Assembly: GCF_023983475.1 (NCBI RefSeq)
Contig: NZ_CP092712.1
Span: 2,542,001 to 2,606,000 of the forward strand
Source: Aliivibrio fischeri ATCC 7744 = JCM 18803 = DSM 507
Lineage (GTDB): Bacteria; Pseudomonadota; Gammaproteobacteria; Enterobacterales; Vibrionaceae
Direction of reading: 5' to 3'
Length of the DNA: 64,000 bases
The notes under the pieces: model-generated
Seen by the model: only the letters and a program-made list of their open reading frames with translations
Databases searched by the model: none
What the model was told of the DNA's origin: nothing
Shown: positions 29,944 to 38,798 of the stretch, one piece after another
How the letters are laid out: each line of letters starts with the position of its first letter
Numbering within the stretch: the stretch's first letter is position 1
Translations under genes and position numbers: made by a program

Positions 29944-31500
29944 TTAATCTTCTCCTTGTAATAACGGAGCATTTGCATTGGTAACACTATCTAACCACAT
30001 CAAGGTACTAGAACCAGCAATTCCATCCTCTTTCAAACCAAAAATTTCCTGAAACTGTTTTACTTGTTGTTCCGTTTTTTCATCGAAGCGATCTGACTCA
30101 ACCATTGGCTGCTCTAATGCGGTTGAAAGTAAGTGATTTAAAGCAAAAATGGCTGCACCTTCGTCGCCTTTTCGCATTGCGCGTTCTGTTATTATTGGCT
30201 TTTGCCATAATTGCACGTATGCCCCATTCCAGTGGCGACTAAACCATTGATGTGATACTTCCACACGCTTAGAAGGAAGCAACAACTCAACACCTTTAGA
30301 GCTCACACGATATACAATAGCTAGCAGGCCTTCGCCAGAATATTCTTGTAACCAAACAACCGCAGGACGATTCACAGCAAGCAAATCATTTAAAGATCCA
30401 TTGTCATCTAAACAATATAATTGCGCACGTTTTGCATTGGTACAGTTAGCTTGGAATGAATTGACAGAGTAGCCCCATACGGAAAGTAACTGTTTAAATG
30501 CATCAGATTGATCATGAAACCCCACTAAAGGCGCTTCAACAACTGGTTCTTGTATTGGAAAATGCTTATCTAAATAACTAGGCAGCATAGAATAAATGCC
30601 AAAGCACAACAAAGCCGATACACCGATAGCGGCTAACGGAATAAAGCGACGCGCTTGAATATTTATAGATGAATGTTCAGTAGTAGAAGCAACTTGCCAG
30701 TCAAGAACCAACTCACTTGCTTTTTTAAGCGCCGCTTGATCTACTTTTTGATTGCCATTTTGATAGCTCACCCACAGTGCTTTATCACATAATAAGTTAA
30801 CTAAACGAGGTATCCCATTTGAATACTGAGCAATTTTCTTAATTAATGGGGGGGAGAAAAGTGTGGTATCTCCGCCAGCAACATTCAAACGATGAGTAAT
30901 ATAATGCTCAATTTCTTGAGGCGTTAAAGGCAGTAAATGATACCTTGCCGTAATTCGCTGCGCTAATTGTCGTAAGTTAGTTTGCTGGAGTTTTTGTTGC
31001 AGTTCAGGTTGACCAATTAGTAAGACTTTTAATAACTTATCGCTATCGGTTTCAAAGTTTGTTAATAAACGCAACTGCTCAAGAACATCAGGACCGAGAT
31101 GCTGAGCTTCGTCGATAGCAACAATGGTCTGATAACCTTTTTCGTTTTCACTTTTTAAGTAGTGAACAATGTTATCGGTTAGCTGCTTTAATGAAGCAAG
31201 AGAAGAATAAGCAATTTCAAATTCATCACAAATCGCTTCCAATAGCTCTTGAGCACTAAACATAGGGTTTAAAATTAAAGCTAAATTCACCTTTTCATCT
31301 AACTGAGAAAATAACGCTCTTGAAACTGTTGTTTTACCAGTCCCTACCTCTCCTGTTAATAATGCAAAACCACCACCTTGCCCTAAACCAGATAATAGGT
31401 AATTCAATGCTTCTTTATGACGATCACTTAAATAAAGAAATCGCGCATTTGGTGTCATTGAAAATGGCAGCTCATCAAAGCCAAAAAAATCTTGGTACAT
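29944..31500 (-). CDS. gspA: Type II secretion ATPase GspA/ExeA
   Basis: This is an inner-membrane ATPase that, with GspB, helps build the type II secretion outer-membrane pore. The N-terminus FFGFDELPFSMTPNARFLYL and Walker A GEVGTGKTT (about 50-58) with Walker B DEAQHL (about 128-133) define the AAA domain. A membrane helix (about 258-278) is followed by a periplasmic part ending in a peptidoglycan-binding domain (about 440-510, QVKQFQEIFGLKEDGIAG). It is divergent from cca, the order seen in other vibrios. Confidence 0.93.
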   Translation of the reverse strand: MYQDFFGFDELPFSMTPNARFLYLSDRHKEALNYLLSGLGQGGGFALLTGEVGTGKTTVSRALFSQLDEKVNLALILNPMFSAQELLEAICDEFEIAYSSLASLKQLTDNIVHYLKSENEKGYQTIVAIDEAQHLGPDVLEQLRLLTNFETDSDKLLKVLLIGQPELQQKLQQTNLRQLAQRITARYHLLPLTPQEIEHYITHRLNVAGGDTTLFSPPLIKKIAQYSNGIPRLVNLLCDKALWVSYQNGNQKVDQAALKKASELVLDWQVASTTEHSSINIQARRFIPLAAIGVSALLCFGIYSMLPSYLDKHFPIQEPVVEAPLVGFHDQSDAFKQLLSVWGYSVNSFQANCTNAKRAQLYCLDDNGSLNDLLAVNRPAVVWLQEYSGEGLLAIVYRVSSKGVELLLPSKRVEVSHQWFSRHWNGAYVQLWQKPIITERAMRKGDEGAAIFALNHLLSTALEQPMVESDRFDEKTEQQVKQFQEIFGLKEDGIAGSSTLMWLDSVTNANAPLLQGED

Positions 31501-31637
31501 AAGGTTAAATCTATCCTAATCGGCTCAACAAAAACAAAGCATGGGAAAAAAAGTCGAAAAACTCTATTTGCACGGTATCATTGGATGTAAGAAAGTAAAG
31601 AAAGTTCTCTTTATCTTGGCAGCGATTAGGACAAAAC

Positions 31638-32861
31638 GTGAAAATTTATTTAGTTGGTGGTGCAGTTCGAGATTCACTTCTCAATATTGACGTAAAAGAT
31701 AAGGATTGGGTTGTTGTTGGATCTACTCCACAAGAAATGGGAGCTCTAGGTTATCAAACCGTTGGACAAGATTTCCCTGTATTCCTGCACCCGAAAACTA
31801 AAGAAGAATACGCCCTCGCACGAACCGAACGAAAAAGTGGCCAAGGCTATAAAGGATTTACCTGTTACGCTGAACCAGACGTTACATTAGAAGAAGATTT
31901 ATTACGCCGAGACCTTACCATAAATGCCATCGCTCAAGCTGATAATGGTGAACTCATCGATCCTTATAACGGCCAACAAGACATTATAGACCGCACACTT
32001 CGTCACGTATCTGGTGCATTTACAGAAGATCCCTTACGAGTTCTACGTGTAGCTCGTTTTGCTGCTCGTTTTCACCATCTAGGCTTTACGATTGCCCATG
32101 AAACCATGAACTTAATGAAAGTGTTGGTGGATAGTGGTGAACTCTCTCATTTAACGGCTGAGCGAGTATGGCAAGAATGGCAAAAATCATTATCTAGCCA
32201 GCACCCTGAAATCTTTCTTTCTACGTTAAAAGAGTGTGGTGCACTTGCTATTGTACTACCTGAACTCAATGCTTTATTTGGTGTACCGCAACCAGAAAAA
32301 TGGCACCCTGAAATTGATACTGGAATGCACACCCTAATGGTTGCTCAGCAAGCGGCTCTATTAAGCCAAGACTTACCGACTCGCTTTGCAGCACAAGTGC
32401 ATGACCTTGGGAAAGGTGTCACGCCAGAATCAGAATGGCCAAGCCATAAATTGCATTGCCATACAGGTATAAAACTGATTAAAAGATTGTGTGATCGTGT
32501 TCGTGTTCCAAATGACTATCGAGATCTTGCTCTATTAGTATGCGAACATCACTCTAATATCCACAGAGCAGCAGAATTACGAGCACAAACCTTCATTAAA
32601 ATATTCGATAAAATGGATGTATGGCGTAAACCAGAGCGCTTAGCTCCTATACTACTTTGCTGCCAAGCTGATCATGCAGGAAGGTTGGGGTTAGAAACTC
32701 AGCCTTACCCACAAAAACAACGTTTTGAAGCAGCATTTGATGCAGCAAAGAATGTGGAAGTGAAAGATGTGGTTGCAGCAGGATTTAAAGGCCAGGAGAT
32801 CAGAGACGAGTTAAATAAAAGACGAATTGAAGCGGTAAAGGATAAGTTAGATATAAAATAA
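31638..32861 (+). CDS. cca: CCA-adding tRNA nucleotidyltransferase
   Basis: This enzyme adds or repairs the 3' CCA of tRNAs. The N-terminal nucleotidyltransferase domain begins [15 protein letters not shown] and contains the metal site KDKDWVVVG and the [10 protein letters not shown] motif. A downstream HD phosphohydrolase domain (QVHDLGKG, about 255-262) marks the multifunctional gammaproteobacterial type. Translation starts at GTG with AGGA upstream. Length 407 aa is complete. The repeat/IS locus begins 2 bases after its stop codon and does not disturb it. Confidence 0.96.
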   Translation: MKIYLVGGAVRDSLLNIDVKDKDWVVVGSTPQEMGALGYQTVGQDFPVFLHPKTKEEYALARTERKSGQGYKGFTCYAEPDVTLEEDLLRRDLTINAIAQADNGELIDPYNGQQDIIDRTLRHVSGAFTEDPLRVLRVARFAARFHHLGFTIAHETMNLMKVLVDSGELSHLTAERVWQEWQKSLSSQHPEIFLSTLKECGALAIVLPELNALFGVPQPEKWHPEIDTGMHTLMVAQQAALLSQDLPTRFAAQVHDLGKGVTPESEWPSHKLHCHTGIKLIKRLCDRVRVPNDYRDLALLVCEHHSNIHRAAELRAQTFIKIFDKMDVWRKPERLAPILLCCQADHAGRLGLETQPYPQKQRFEAAFDAAKNVEVKDVVAAGFKGQEIRDELNKRRIEAVKDKLDIK

Positions 32862-32863
32862 GC

Positions 32864-32886
32864 TATACGCTACGCTGACTAGAAAC
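32864..32886 (+). repeat. Left arm of 23-bp flanking inverted repeat
   Basis: This 23-mer begins TATACGCT and ends ACTAGAAAC. Its reverse complement recurs at 34313-34335 with 21 of 23 positions identical. The downstream stretch to 32912 repeats related modules (CGCTTCGCT, AGAGACTATA). It starts 2 bases after the cca stop. Confidence 0.75.
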
Positions 32887-32990
32887 TAGAACGCTTCGCT
32901 CTAGAGACTATAAAAGCCAAGGTTTCAGGTTTCAGGTTTCAGGTTTCAGGTTTCAGGTTGATATGACCCCTTAAAAGTAGACACGGGGTT

Positions 32991-33779
32991 TTAGTTACTT
33001 AACTCAAAATCTATGGGGCTCTTTCCTCCTAGAGTCCCATGCCTTCTTATCGGATTATAATAGCCATCGATATAAAGTCGACTTTGCATTGTCATCTCTT
33101 CTCTTGATAGTTGCCCTAAACAGCTTATCCATTCCTTTTTATACTGAGCAAAGAAACTCTCTGAACAAGCATTATCCCAACAGTTTCCTTTACGGGACAT
33201 ACTGATTGTTATTCCTCTCTTGTACAACCAACGCATCGTCATCTCTGACGTATACTGAACTCCTTGGTCTGAATGAAACATCAATTGACTACCATCAGGT
33301 CTACGTCTTTCCCAAGCCTTCTTTAAACTACGAACTACAAGCTCTGCGTTGTTAATCCTACTCGTCGACCAACTGATGACCTTTCTTGAGTAAAGGTCTA
33401 ATACAACACATAAGTACTGCCAACCCTCACTACATCGGACCTGAGTAATGTCTGAAGTCCAAACCCTGTTTGGCTGTGATACTGAAAACTTTCGGTCCAG
33501 TAAATTAAAAGCTGGAAAGCCTAATTTCTGCTTAGGCGCACACCCATGCCTCTTCTTACTCGCTCTGGAACGATAACCAAGACTTTGAAGCAGACGTTGG
33601 ATCCGTTTCTTATTACAAATAAAACCATAAGAGATAGCGGCTTCATAGAGTTTTCTATAGCCAGGGACACAGTGTTGACGTTCGCTTTCGTCTTTTAAAA
33701 AACACTTCAATTCAGCGTTATATCTATCGCGAAGCGTAGGCTCTCTATTTAACCACTTATAATACCCTGAAGTGGACAC
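32991..33779 (-). CDS. IS3-family transposase OrfB (DDE catalytic part)
   Basis: OrfB is the integrase-like catalytic half of the IS3 transposase. An HTH_21-type region (about 20-80) precedes the rve domain. The DDE residues are seen in VWTSDIT, FHSDQGVQY and NACSESFF. As a separate frame it would begin at a GTG (MSTSGYYKWLN). The active protein is expected to be the OrfAB fusion (32991-34162) made by -1 frameshifting, and the continuous -1 frame across the junction reads RFEFISKYSSPVRPVVKL. The 3' end lies 32 bases from the element end. No damage is seen. Confidence 0.92.
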   Translation of the reverse strand: MSTSGYYKWLNREPTLRDRYNAELKCFLKDESERQHCVPGYRKLYEAAISYGFICNKKRIQRLLQSLGYRSRASKKRHGCAPKQKLGFPAFNLLDRKFSVSQPNRVWTSDITQVRCSEGWQYLCVVLDLYSRKVISWSTSRINNAELVVRSLKKAWERRRPDGSQLMFHSDQGVQYTSEMTMRWLYKRGITISMSRKGNCWDNACSESFFAQYKKEWISCLGQLSREEMTMQSRLYIDGYYNPIRRHGTLGGKSPIDFELSN

Positions 33780-33847
33780 ATCAAGATAGCGACAAAGTTT
33801 TACTACCGGCCTTACTGGGCTTGAGTACTTGGAAATAAACTCAAATC

Positions 33848-34162
33848 TTATTCTCTTCGTCTTTCGAAGTAGGCCGTCGCCTTTTTTAAGATATCGTTCT
33901 CCAACTCCGCATCTGCTAAGCGTTTTTTAAGTTCGACAACCTCACGCTCTAGTTCTTTTAGCGATTTTTCAGGGCCTTTATTAGGAATGGGCGCTACTGT
34001 GTGTTTTTTAGATGTCATCTGGCTTCTCCATTTTACCAATAGCTGAGGAGCGATCCCAATAGAGATCGCCACTGATTTTACTGTATCTGGAGAGTCTAAT
34101 GACTGTTGAACTGCGTTTCTTTTGAACTCATTAGAAAACTTTCGTTGTGATTTGATTTTCAT
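33848..34162 (-). CDS. IS3-family transposase OrfA (DNA-binding part)
   Basis: OrfA supplies a helix-turn-helix for inverted-repeat recognition (KFSNEFKRNAVQQSL, then VAISIGIAPQLLVKWRSQ). A leucine-zipper coiled coil (LERE..LKKRL..LENDILKKA) follows. I start it at 34162 (MKIKSQRKFSNEF, 104 aa) as the first conserved methionine; the frame opens 10 codons earlier. It ends GAA TAA at 33848, 14 codons after a slippery heptamer that feeds ribosomes into the orfB frame. Confidence 0.9.
   Translation of the reverse strand: MKIKSQRKFSNEFKRNAVQQSLDSPDTVKSVAISIGIAPQLLVKWRSQMTSKKHTVAPIPNKGPEKSLKELEREVVELKKRLADAELENDILKKATAYFERRRE
33891..33897 (-). promoter_or_regulatory. Programmed -1 frameshift site of the IS
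   Basis: The minus strand reads TTA AAA AAG in the orfA frame, giving the canonical slippery heptamer A AAA AAG. Slipping back one base leads into an open frame that continues without a stop into OrfB. This is the standard IS3-family mechanism. Confidence 0.85.
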
Positions 34163-34312
34163 GTCACTCAATCCTCGTGATCGAGTGTCCACTTTATTGG
34201 GGTCAAATCAGGTTTCAGGTTTCAGGAAAATAAAACCGAATACACCCGAAACCTGCAAGCATAGTATCCTGAAGCCTAGAACATTGTCACTCTAGCAATA
34301 CTTGCTCTTATC

Positions 34313-34335
34313 GTTTCTAGTTAGCGAAGCGTATA
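34313..34335 (-). repeat. Right arm of 23-bp flanking inverted repeat
   Basis: The reverse complement of this 23-mer matches 32864-32886 at 21 of 23 positions. It is followed by two AGTCTCTA-like units (34334-34349) and lies 11 bases from the uppP stop codon. Confidence 0.75.
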
Positions 34336-34346
34336 GTCTCTAGTCT

Positions 34347-35150
34347 CTAATGCAAAGCTAACCATACCAATAGGCTTGAACCTAATAAGATACGGTAGAT
34401 AACAAACGGCATCATTCCCATACTTGAAATTAGCTTCAAAAAGAAATGAATACAGATATAAGCACTAATAAAAGAAACAATCACACCAGTACTTAATAAG
34501 CCTAAGTGAATTGAAATATCACTCATCGCCAATTTAAGACCAAGATAAGATCCAGCAAGTGTAATAATTGGAATGGACATTAGGAAAGAAAAACGTGCCG
34601 CAGCCTCACGAGTAAATCCAAGATACAACGCTGCGGTAATTGTGATTCCTGAGCGAGAAGTTCCAGGAATCATCGCCATTGCCTGAGCAATGCCTAAAAA
34701 TAACGCCTTTTTCCACGTCATCTGGTATTCATCTTTTGCTAGCGTCGCATTCTTATCAACCCACCAAAGCAATAAACCAAAAACAATCGTTGTTGCAGCA
34801 ATAACCCATGCACTACGTAAATATATTTCAATAAAATCTTTAAATAGTAAGCCAAATAAAGCCGCTGGAATCGTAGCTAACACGATTAACCAAGCCAAAT
34901 TTGATTCCTTGTTATGCTCTTTTTTTACAATAGAACCTACCCAAGCGGTTAATAATGTCACCACTTCTTTTCTAAAGTAGATAACCACCGCAGCTAATGT
35001 GCCAACATGAACGGCAACATCAAAAGCTAAACCTTGATCTGGCCAACCTAAAATTGCAGAGGGTAAAATTAAATGAGCTGAACTTGAGATAGGTAAAAAC
35101 TCTGTGAATCCTTGCAGAAGAGCAAGAAAGAAAGCTTCAAAGTACGTCAT
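34347..35150 (-). CDS. uppP: Undecaprenyl-diphosphatase UppP/BacA
   Basis: This membrane phosphatase recycles the undecaprenyl carrier used for peptidoglycan and polysaccharide export. The BacA motif [16 protein letters not shown] is at about 14-29 and [10 protein letters not shown] at about 160-169, both contributing to the active site. About eight membrane helices span the 267 aa. A GGAATATC ribosome site precedes the ATG. It is downstream of folK and converges on cca across the repeat/IS locus. Confidence 0.95.
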   Translation of the reverse strand: MTYFEAFFLALLQGFTEFLPISSSAHLILPSAILGWPDQGLAFDVAVHVGTLAAVVIYFRKEVVTLLTAWVGSIVKKEHNKESNLAWLIVLATIPAALFGLLFKDFIEIYLRSAWVIAATTIVFGLLLWWVDKNATLAKDEYQMTWKKALFLGIAQAMAMIPGTSRSGITITAALYLGFTREAAARFSFLMSIPIITLAGSYLGLKLAMSDISIHLGLLSTGVIVSFISAYICIHFFLKLISSMGMMPFVIYRILLGSSLLVWLALH

Positions 35151-35159
35151 GATATTCCA

Positions 35160-35648
35160 TTAAGACCTTAAGTTAATTAACGCGGGTTTGAGTGATTGAT
35201 TGTGAGTGAAATGATTCCATATCTCACTAATAGTTGTTTTTGTACCAGGTACAATTAAATCAGGGTTAAGCTCAACAAGAGGCAAAATAGCAAATGCAAA
35301 CTTAAATAGATCCTCTCTCGGTAATTTAGGATCATCATTTGAGATCACATCACCATACAACAAAATATCCAGATCTAACGTTCGATCTTGATTCTTTTGT
35401 GCATTAGGTAATCTTCCCCATTTTAGTTCAATCGCACGTAATTGAGTTACAAGTTCACTTAATGAACACGTAACTTCTAATTCAGCGACTAAATTAAAAA
35501 AATTATTACTTGAAAAGCCTACCGGCTCAGCCTCATATACGGTTGATATTTGAGTTATGCTTCCTAACAGCTTTAACTCATCTATCGCAGCCTTTACATG
35601 CTTTTCTGGTTCAATATTGGAGCCAATGCCAATATAGGTTGTGATCAT
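35160..35648 (-). CDS. folK: 6-hydroxymethyl-dihydropterin pyrophosphokinase
   Basis: FolK transfers pyrophosphate from ATP to 6-hydroxymethyl-dihydropterin in folate synthesis. The family start TYIGIGSNIEPEKHV and the signature QDRTLDLDILLYGD (about 105-118, Asp residues binding magnesium) are present. Length is 162 aa. Its ATG overlaps the folB stop by 4 bases, and the uppP ATG follows 9 bases after its stop, giving a folB-folK-uppP operon. folB and folK catalyse consecutive pterin steps. Confidence 0.95.
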   Translation of the reverse strand: MITTYIGIGSNIEPEKHVKAAIDELKLLGSITQISTVYEAEPVGFSSNNFFNLVAELEVTCSLSELVTQLRAIELKWGRLPNAQKNQDRTLDLDILLYGDVISNDDPKLPREDLFKFAFAILPLVELNPDLIVPGTKTTISEIWNHFTHNQSLKPALINLRS

Positions 35649-35998
35649 TTACTTCCTCGCTCAATCACAACGCCGACGCTATGCGCATTTACAACTGCAC
35701 CAGGCTTAGATAAATGAATTCGAACCCAAGGAACAGAAAAACGAGTCATGATTAACTCGGCAATTTCTTCTGCTACACGTTCAACTAATAAAAATCGACC
35801 ATTTTGAATATACTCTGTTACCGCTTCGCTCACTTCTGCATAATTTAAACAATGCTCAACATCGTCCGATTTTGCTGCTGGTTTGTTATCGTGAGCCATA
35901 TCAATATCTAATACGAGCTTTTGTTTAATTCCTTGTTCCCATTCATAAACACCAATGGTGGTAATTACTTCAAGCTGTTTTATAAATACTAAATCCAT
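35645..35998 (-). CDS. folB: Dihydroneopterin aldolase
   Basis: FolB cleaves dihydroneopterin to 6-hydroxymethyl-dihydropterin, the substrate of FolK encoded next to it. The N-terminus MDLVFIKQLEVITTIGVYEWEQ contains the conserved Tyr and Glu, and LVERVAEEIAELI is the usual helix. The protein has 117 aa with no membrane segment. It is the first gene of folB-folK-uppP and is divergent from plsY across about 145 bases. Confidence 0.94.
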   Translation of the reverse strand: MDLVFIKQLEVITTIGVYEWEQGIKQKLVLDIDMAHDNKPAAKSDDVEHCLNYAEVSEAVTEYIQNGRFLLVERVAEEIAELIMTRFSVPWVRIHLSKPGAVVNAHSVGVVIERGSK

Positions 35999-36143
35999 CT
36001 TTGATCACACTTTTTATTAAGAGGTCGGATACCCATCAAAAGAAAAACAACGTAATATTGATATTACTTTGCTTAATGTGTCGAGCAATATACTATAAAA
36101 ATGATTTCTGATCGCTCTCGATCGCTTAAATTAAGGCTCATTC

Positions 36144-36740
36144 ATGACCCCTCTTGCACTAATTATGATCATCATCGCCTATCTGCTAGGATCGATCTCT
36201 AGTGCGGTTTTAATTTGCCGATTAAAAGGATTACCTGACCCTCGAACTTCTGGGTCTCATAATCCAGGAGCCACTAATGTATTTAGAATTGGTGGAAGAA
36301 GTGCCGCAGGGCTAGTCCTCTTATGCGATATCCTAAAAGGAATGTTGCCAGTATGGGGTGGTTACTTTCTTGAAATAAATCCTTTTATGCTTGGTATCAT
36401 TGCGATCTCTGCTTGCTTAGGTCACATGTACCCGCTCTTTTTCCATTTTAAAGGTGGTAAAGGTGTTGCGACCGCTCTTGGAGCGTTAGCCCCGATAGGA
36501 TTAGATTTAACAGGAATGTTATTTGGTTGCTGGGTCGCCACTGTACTTGTAACTGGATACTCTTCATTAGCTTCAATGATCACCGCTTTACTTGCCCCTC
36601 TATTTACTTGGCTTGTAAAACCTCAATATACCTTACCTGTTGCTATGCTCTCTTGCTTAATCGTTTTAAAGCATCATGAAAATATAAAACGTTTCTTTGA
36701 AGGCAAAGAGACAAAAATATGGCAAAGAAAAAGGGACTAA
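36144..36740 (+). CDS. plsY: Glycerol-3-phosphate acyltransferase PlsY
   Basis: PlsY is an inner-membrane enzyme that acylates glycerol-3-phosphate from acyl-phosphate, the first step of phospholipid synthesis in the PlsX/PlsY route. Family motifs are [13 protein letters not shown] (about 35-47), [21 protein letters not shown] (shown in parts at about 95-115: [16 protein letters not shown]) and KHHENIKRF near the end. Five membrane helices and 198 aa are normal. It is divergent from folB and convergent with tsaD. Confidence 0.94.
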   Translation: MTPLALIMIIIAYLLGSISSAVLICRLKGLPDPRTSGSHNPGATNVFRIGGRSAAGLVLLCDILKGMLPVWGGYFLEINPFMLGIIAISACLGHMYPLFFHFKGGKGVATALGALAPIGLDLTGMLFGCWVATVLVTGYSSLASMITALLAPLFTWLVKPQYTLPVAMLSCLIVLKHHENIKRFFEGKETKIWQRKRD

Positions 36741-36791
36741 ATAGCCCCTTTATATAGATAACGATCTTTTATGATCCAAACGGATCACTTT

Positions 36792-37808
36792 TTATTTAAT
36801 TGGCGCTAACTGATCGATTGGCCAACGAGGTTTAGCTTGAACCGCTAAATCTGTCGTTTCGCCGTTTTTCAAACGTTGCATTCCAGCATAAGCAATCATG
36901 GCACCATTATCGGTACAAAATTCAGTTCTAGGGTAATACACCTCACCACCAATTTTCTTCATCATCATTTCTAGTTCTTGACGTAAATATTTATTCGCAC
37001 TTACGCCACCAGCCATCACTAAACGTTTCATGCCTGTTTGCTTTAAAGCTCGGCGACATTTAATCGCTAATGTATCAACTACCGCTTCTTGGAAAGCAAA
37101 AGCGATATCAGCTCGTGTTTGCAGATCATCTTCATTGCCACGAATCGTATTTGCAGCAAATGTTTTCAAACCCGAAAAACTAAAATCCAAGCCAGGACGA
37201 TCGGTCATAGGACGTGGAAATTTAAAACGCCCTTTTGTGCCACTCTCTGCTAATTTAGAAAGTAATGGACCACCAGGGTAATCTAATCCCATCAGTTTTG
37301 CTGTTTTATCAAATGCTTCACCAGCCGCATCATCCACAGATTCACCAAGGATCTGATATTCACCAATGCCTTTTACTTCAACCATCATGGTGTGACCACC
37401 AGAAACAAGTAAAGCAACAAATGGAAATGCTGGTGGCTCATCCTCAAGCATCGGAGCAAGCAAATGCCCTTCCATATGATGAACAGGAATTGCAGGAACA
37501 TCCCATGCATAAGCAATGCTTCGACCAATAGTTGAACCAACAAGTAAGGCGCCCACTAGACCAGGGCCAGCAGTATACGCAATCCCATCGATATCATCTT
37601 TGGTTAAACCAGCATCATTTAGTGCTGCTTTAATCAACGGAATAGTCTTTTTAACATGATCACGAGAAGCCAATTCAGGCACTACACCGCCGTAATCAGC
37701 ATGCAGTTTTACTTGGCTATACAGCTGATGAGCTAATAACCCTTTTTCATCATCATAAATCGCAACACCCGTTTCATCACACGAGGTTTCAATGCCTAAA
37801 ATTCGCAT
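36792..37808 (-). CDS. tsaD: tRNA threonylcarbamoyladenosine synthase subunit TsaD
   Basis: TsaD is an ASKHA-fold protein that, with TsaB and TsaE, transfers threonylcarbamoyl to A37 of ANN-decoding tRNAs. The N-terminus [20 protein letters not shown] and the metal-binding pair His111/His115 in VHHMEGH are clear, and [12 protein letters not shown] follows. The 338 aa are full length. It is divergent from rpsU, a conserved arrangement next to the macromolecular synthesis operon. Confidence 0.96.
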   Translation of the reverse strand: MRILGIETSCDETGVAIYDDEKGLLAHQLYSQVKLHADYGGVVPELASRDHVKKTIPLIKAALNDAGLTKDDIDGIAYTAGPGLVGALLVGSTIGRSIAYAWDVPAIPVHHMEGHLLAPMLEDEPPAFPFVALLVSGGHTMMVEVKGIGEYQILGESVDDAAGEAFDKTAKLMGLDYPGGPLLSKLAESGTKGRFKFPRPMTDRPGLDFSFSGLKTFAANTIRGNEDDLQTRADIAFAFQEAVVDTLAIKCRRALKQTGMKRLVMAGGVSANKYLRQELEMMMKKIGGEVYYPRTEFCTDNGAMIAYAGMQRLKNGETTDLAVQAKPRWPIDQLAPIK

Positions 37809-37982
37809 ATTTTTCTCAGCTACCTGTTAATTTATCGCCATATTACCTACATCCCTGAGCTACCTCAAGCAAGGAGATGCCTTAAGAAGGCAAAATAAAC
37901 AAAGAAATTACTCAATTCTTAATCAAGAATGCTTTACAAAGAGACTAGATCGGATTAAAATTCGGCACCAATTTGAATAATA

Positions 37983-38005
37983 GCTGGTTAATTATAACTA
38001 CCAGC
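37983..38005. repeat. Inverted repeat upstream of rpsU
   Basis: GCTGGT and ACCAGC are perfectly paired around an 11-base AT-rich centre, 30 bases before the rpsU start. It could be an operator or a leader hairpin for the rpsU-dnaG-rpoD operon. The spacing does not fit the LexA consensus. Confidence 0.4.
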
Positions 38006-38035
38006 GAATTGACTAACACCTGAGGTGAAAGGCAT

Positions 38036-38251
38036 ATGCCAGTAGTTAAAGTACGTGAAAACGAACCGTTCGACGTTGCACTACGTCGTTTCAAGCGCTC
38101 TTGCGAAAAAGCAGGTATTCTTTCTGAAGTTCGCCGTCGTGAACATTACGAAAAACCTACTACAGTACGTAAACGCGCTAAAGCAGCAGCTCAAAAGCGT
38201 CACGCTAAGAAGCTGTCTCGCGAAAACGCACGTCGCGTTCGCCTGTACTAA
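38036..38251 (+). CDS. rpsU: 30S ribosomal protein S21
   Basis: S21 is a small basic protein of the 30S platform that aids initiation on messages with Shine-Dalgarno sites. The sequence [27 protein letters not shown] and the basic tail are diagnostic, and 71 aa equals the E. coli length. The start follows AGGTGAAAGGCAT. It heads the macromolecular synthesis operon, here rpsU-yqeY-dnaG-rpoD. Confidence 0.97.
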   Translation: MPVVKVRENEPFDVALRRFKRSCEKAGILSEVRRREHYEKPTTVRKRAKAAAQKRHAKKLSRENARRVRLY

Positions 38252-38280
38252 TAACTTACCTAACTATTTAGGACTAAGTT

Positions 38281-38724
38281 ATGGCTCTAATTGAACAACT
38301 CAAAGAAGAGCAAAAGTTAGCGATGAAAGCCAAGGATAAATTACGCCTTGGCACTATTCGTTTAGCTTTATCTGAAATTAAACAGCGTGAAGTTGATGGT
38401 CAAACAACTTTGTCTGACGATGAAATCATCGCTGTATTAACTAAGATGGTTAAACAACGTCGCGATTCAGTTTCGCAGTTTACTGCTGCTGGTCGTGATG
38501 ATCTTGCTGAAAAAGAAAGTGCTGAAATAACAGTACTGGAAGATTTCATGCCACAAGCATTGACCGATGAAGAAGTTGCTGAGTTATTAGACAAAGCAAT
38601 TGCTGAATCAGGTGCCGCTGGTATGCAAGATATGGGCAAGGTGATGGGTGTGTTAAAACCTCAAATCCAAGGCCGCGCTGACATGGGTAAAGTAAGCCAA
38701 TTAGTTAAATCTAAACTGGCTTAA
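38281..38724 (+). CDS. yqeY: GatB/YqeY domain protein
   Basis: This is a 147-aa helical protein sharing the C-terminal tRNA-binding fold of the amidotransferase subunit GatB. Its function as a stand-alone protein is unproven, and a tRNA-related role is inferred from the fold. Family segments include LRLGTIRLALSEIKQREVDG near the start (given here in part) and DMGKVMGVLKPQIQGRADM near the end. It lies 29 bases after rpsU and is separated from dnaG by a strong hairpin, an insertion in the classic rpsU-dnaG order. Confidence 0.93.
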   Translation: MALIEQLKEEQKLAMKAKDKLRLGTIRLALSEIKQREVDGQTTLSDDEIIAVLTKMVKQRRDSVSQFTAAGRDDLAEKESAEITVLEDFMPQALTDEEVAELLDKAIAESGAAGMQDMGKVMGVLKPQIQGRADMGKVSQLVKSKLA

Positions 38725-38740
38725 TAATACTCTATTTATA

Positions 38741-38777
38741 AAACAAGCCGTGCTATCTTTGATTGCACGGCTTGTTT
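38741..38777 (+). terminator. Intercistronic hairpin (attenuator) before dnaG
   Basis: A 13-bp perfect stem (AAACAAGCCGTGC/GCACGGCTTGTTT) with an 11-base loop lies between yqeY and the dnaG ribosome site. Only GTTTG follows, so it may be a partial terminator or processing site. That would match the known differential expression of dnaG in this operon. Confidence 0.65.
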
Positions 38778-38798
38778 GTATCTACAGGAAAAGAAAAG

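Larger units (their letters stand above)
32959..34210 (-). mobile_element. Complete IS3-family insertion sequence (1252 bp)
   Basis: The element ends in imperfect inverted repeats of about 26 bp: the left end begins TGATATGACCCC, and the right end read inward begins TGATTTGACCCC. A 3-bp duplication, GGT, flanks it exactly. Inside are orfA and orfB on the minus strand, with a slippery A AAA AAG site for the OrfAB transposase. The intact ends, frames and duplication suggest recent, possibly active insertion. The exact IS name was not determined. Confidence 0.93.
32921..34226 (+). repeat. GGTTTCA tandem array split by an insertion sequence
   Basis: Five full copies of GGTTTCA (32921-32955) plus GGT lie left of the insertion element. 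Two full copies (34211-34224) plus GG lie to the right. Removing the element and one GGT copy restores an uninterrupted seven-copy array. There are no spacers, so this is a simple 7-mer repeat and not a CRISPR. Degenerate inverted copies (GAAACCT near 34248) follow to the right. Confidence 0.9.

Noticed and set aside
32921-32958. Tandem repeats resembling a CRISPR array
   Set aside because: The 7-mers are contiguous with no spacers, and no cas genes are present.
37983-38005. LexA box before rpsU
   Set aside because: LexA sites need CTG-N10-CAG; the symmetry here has a longer centre.
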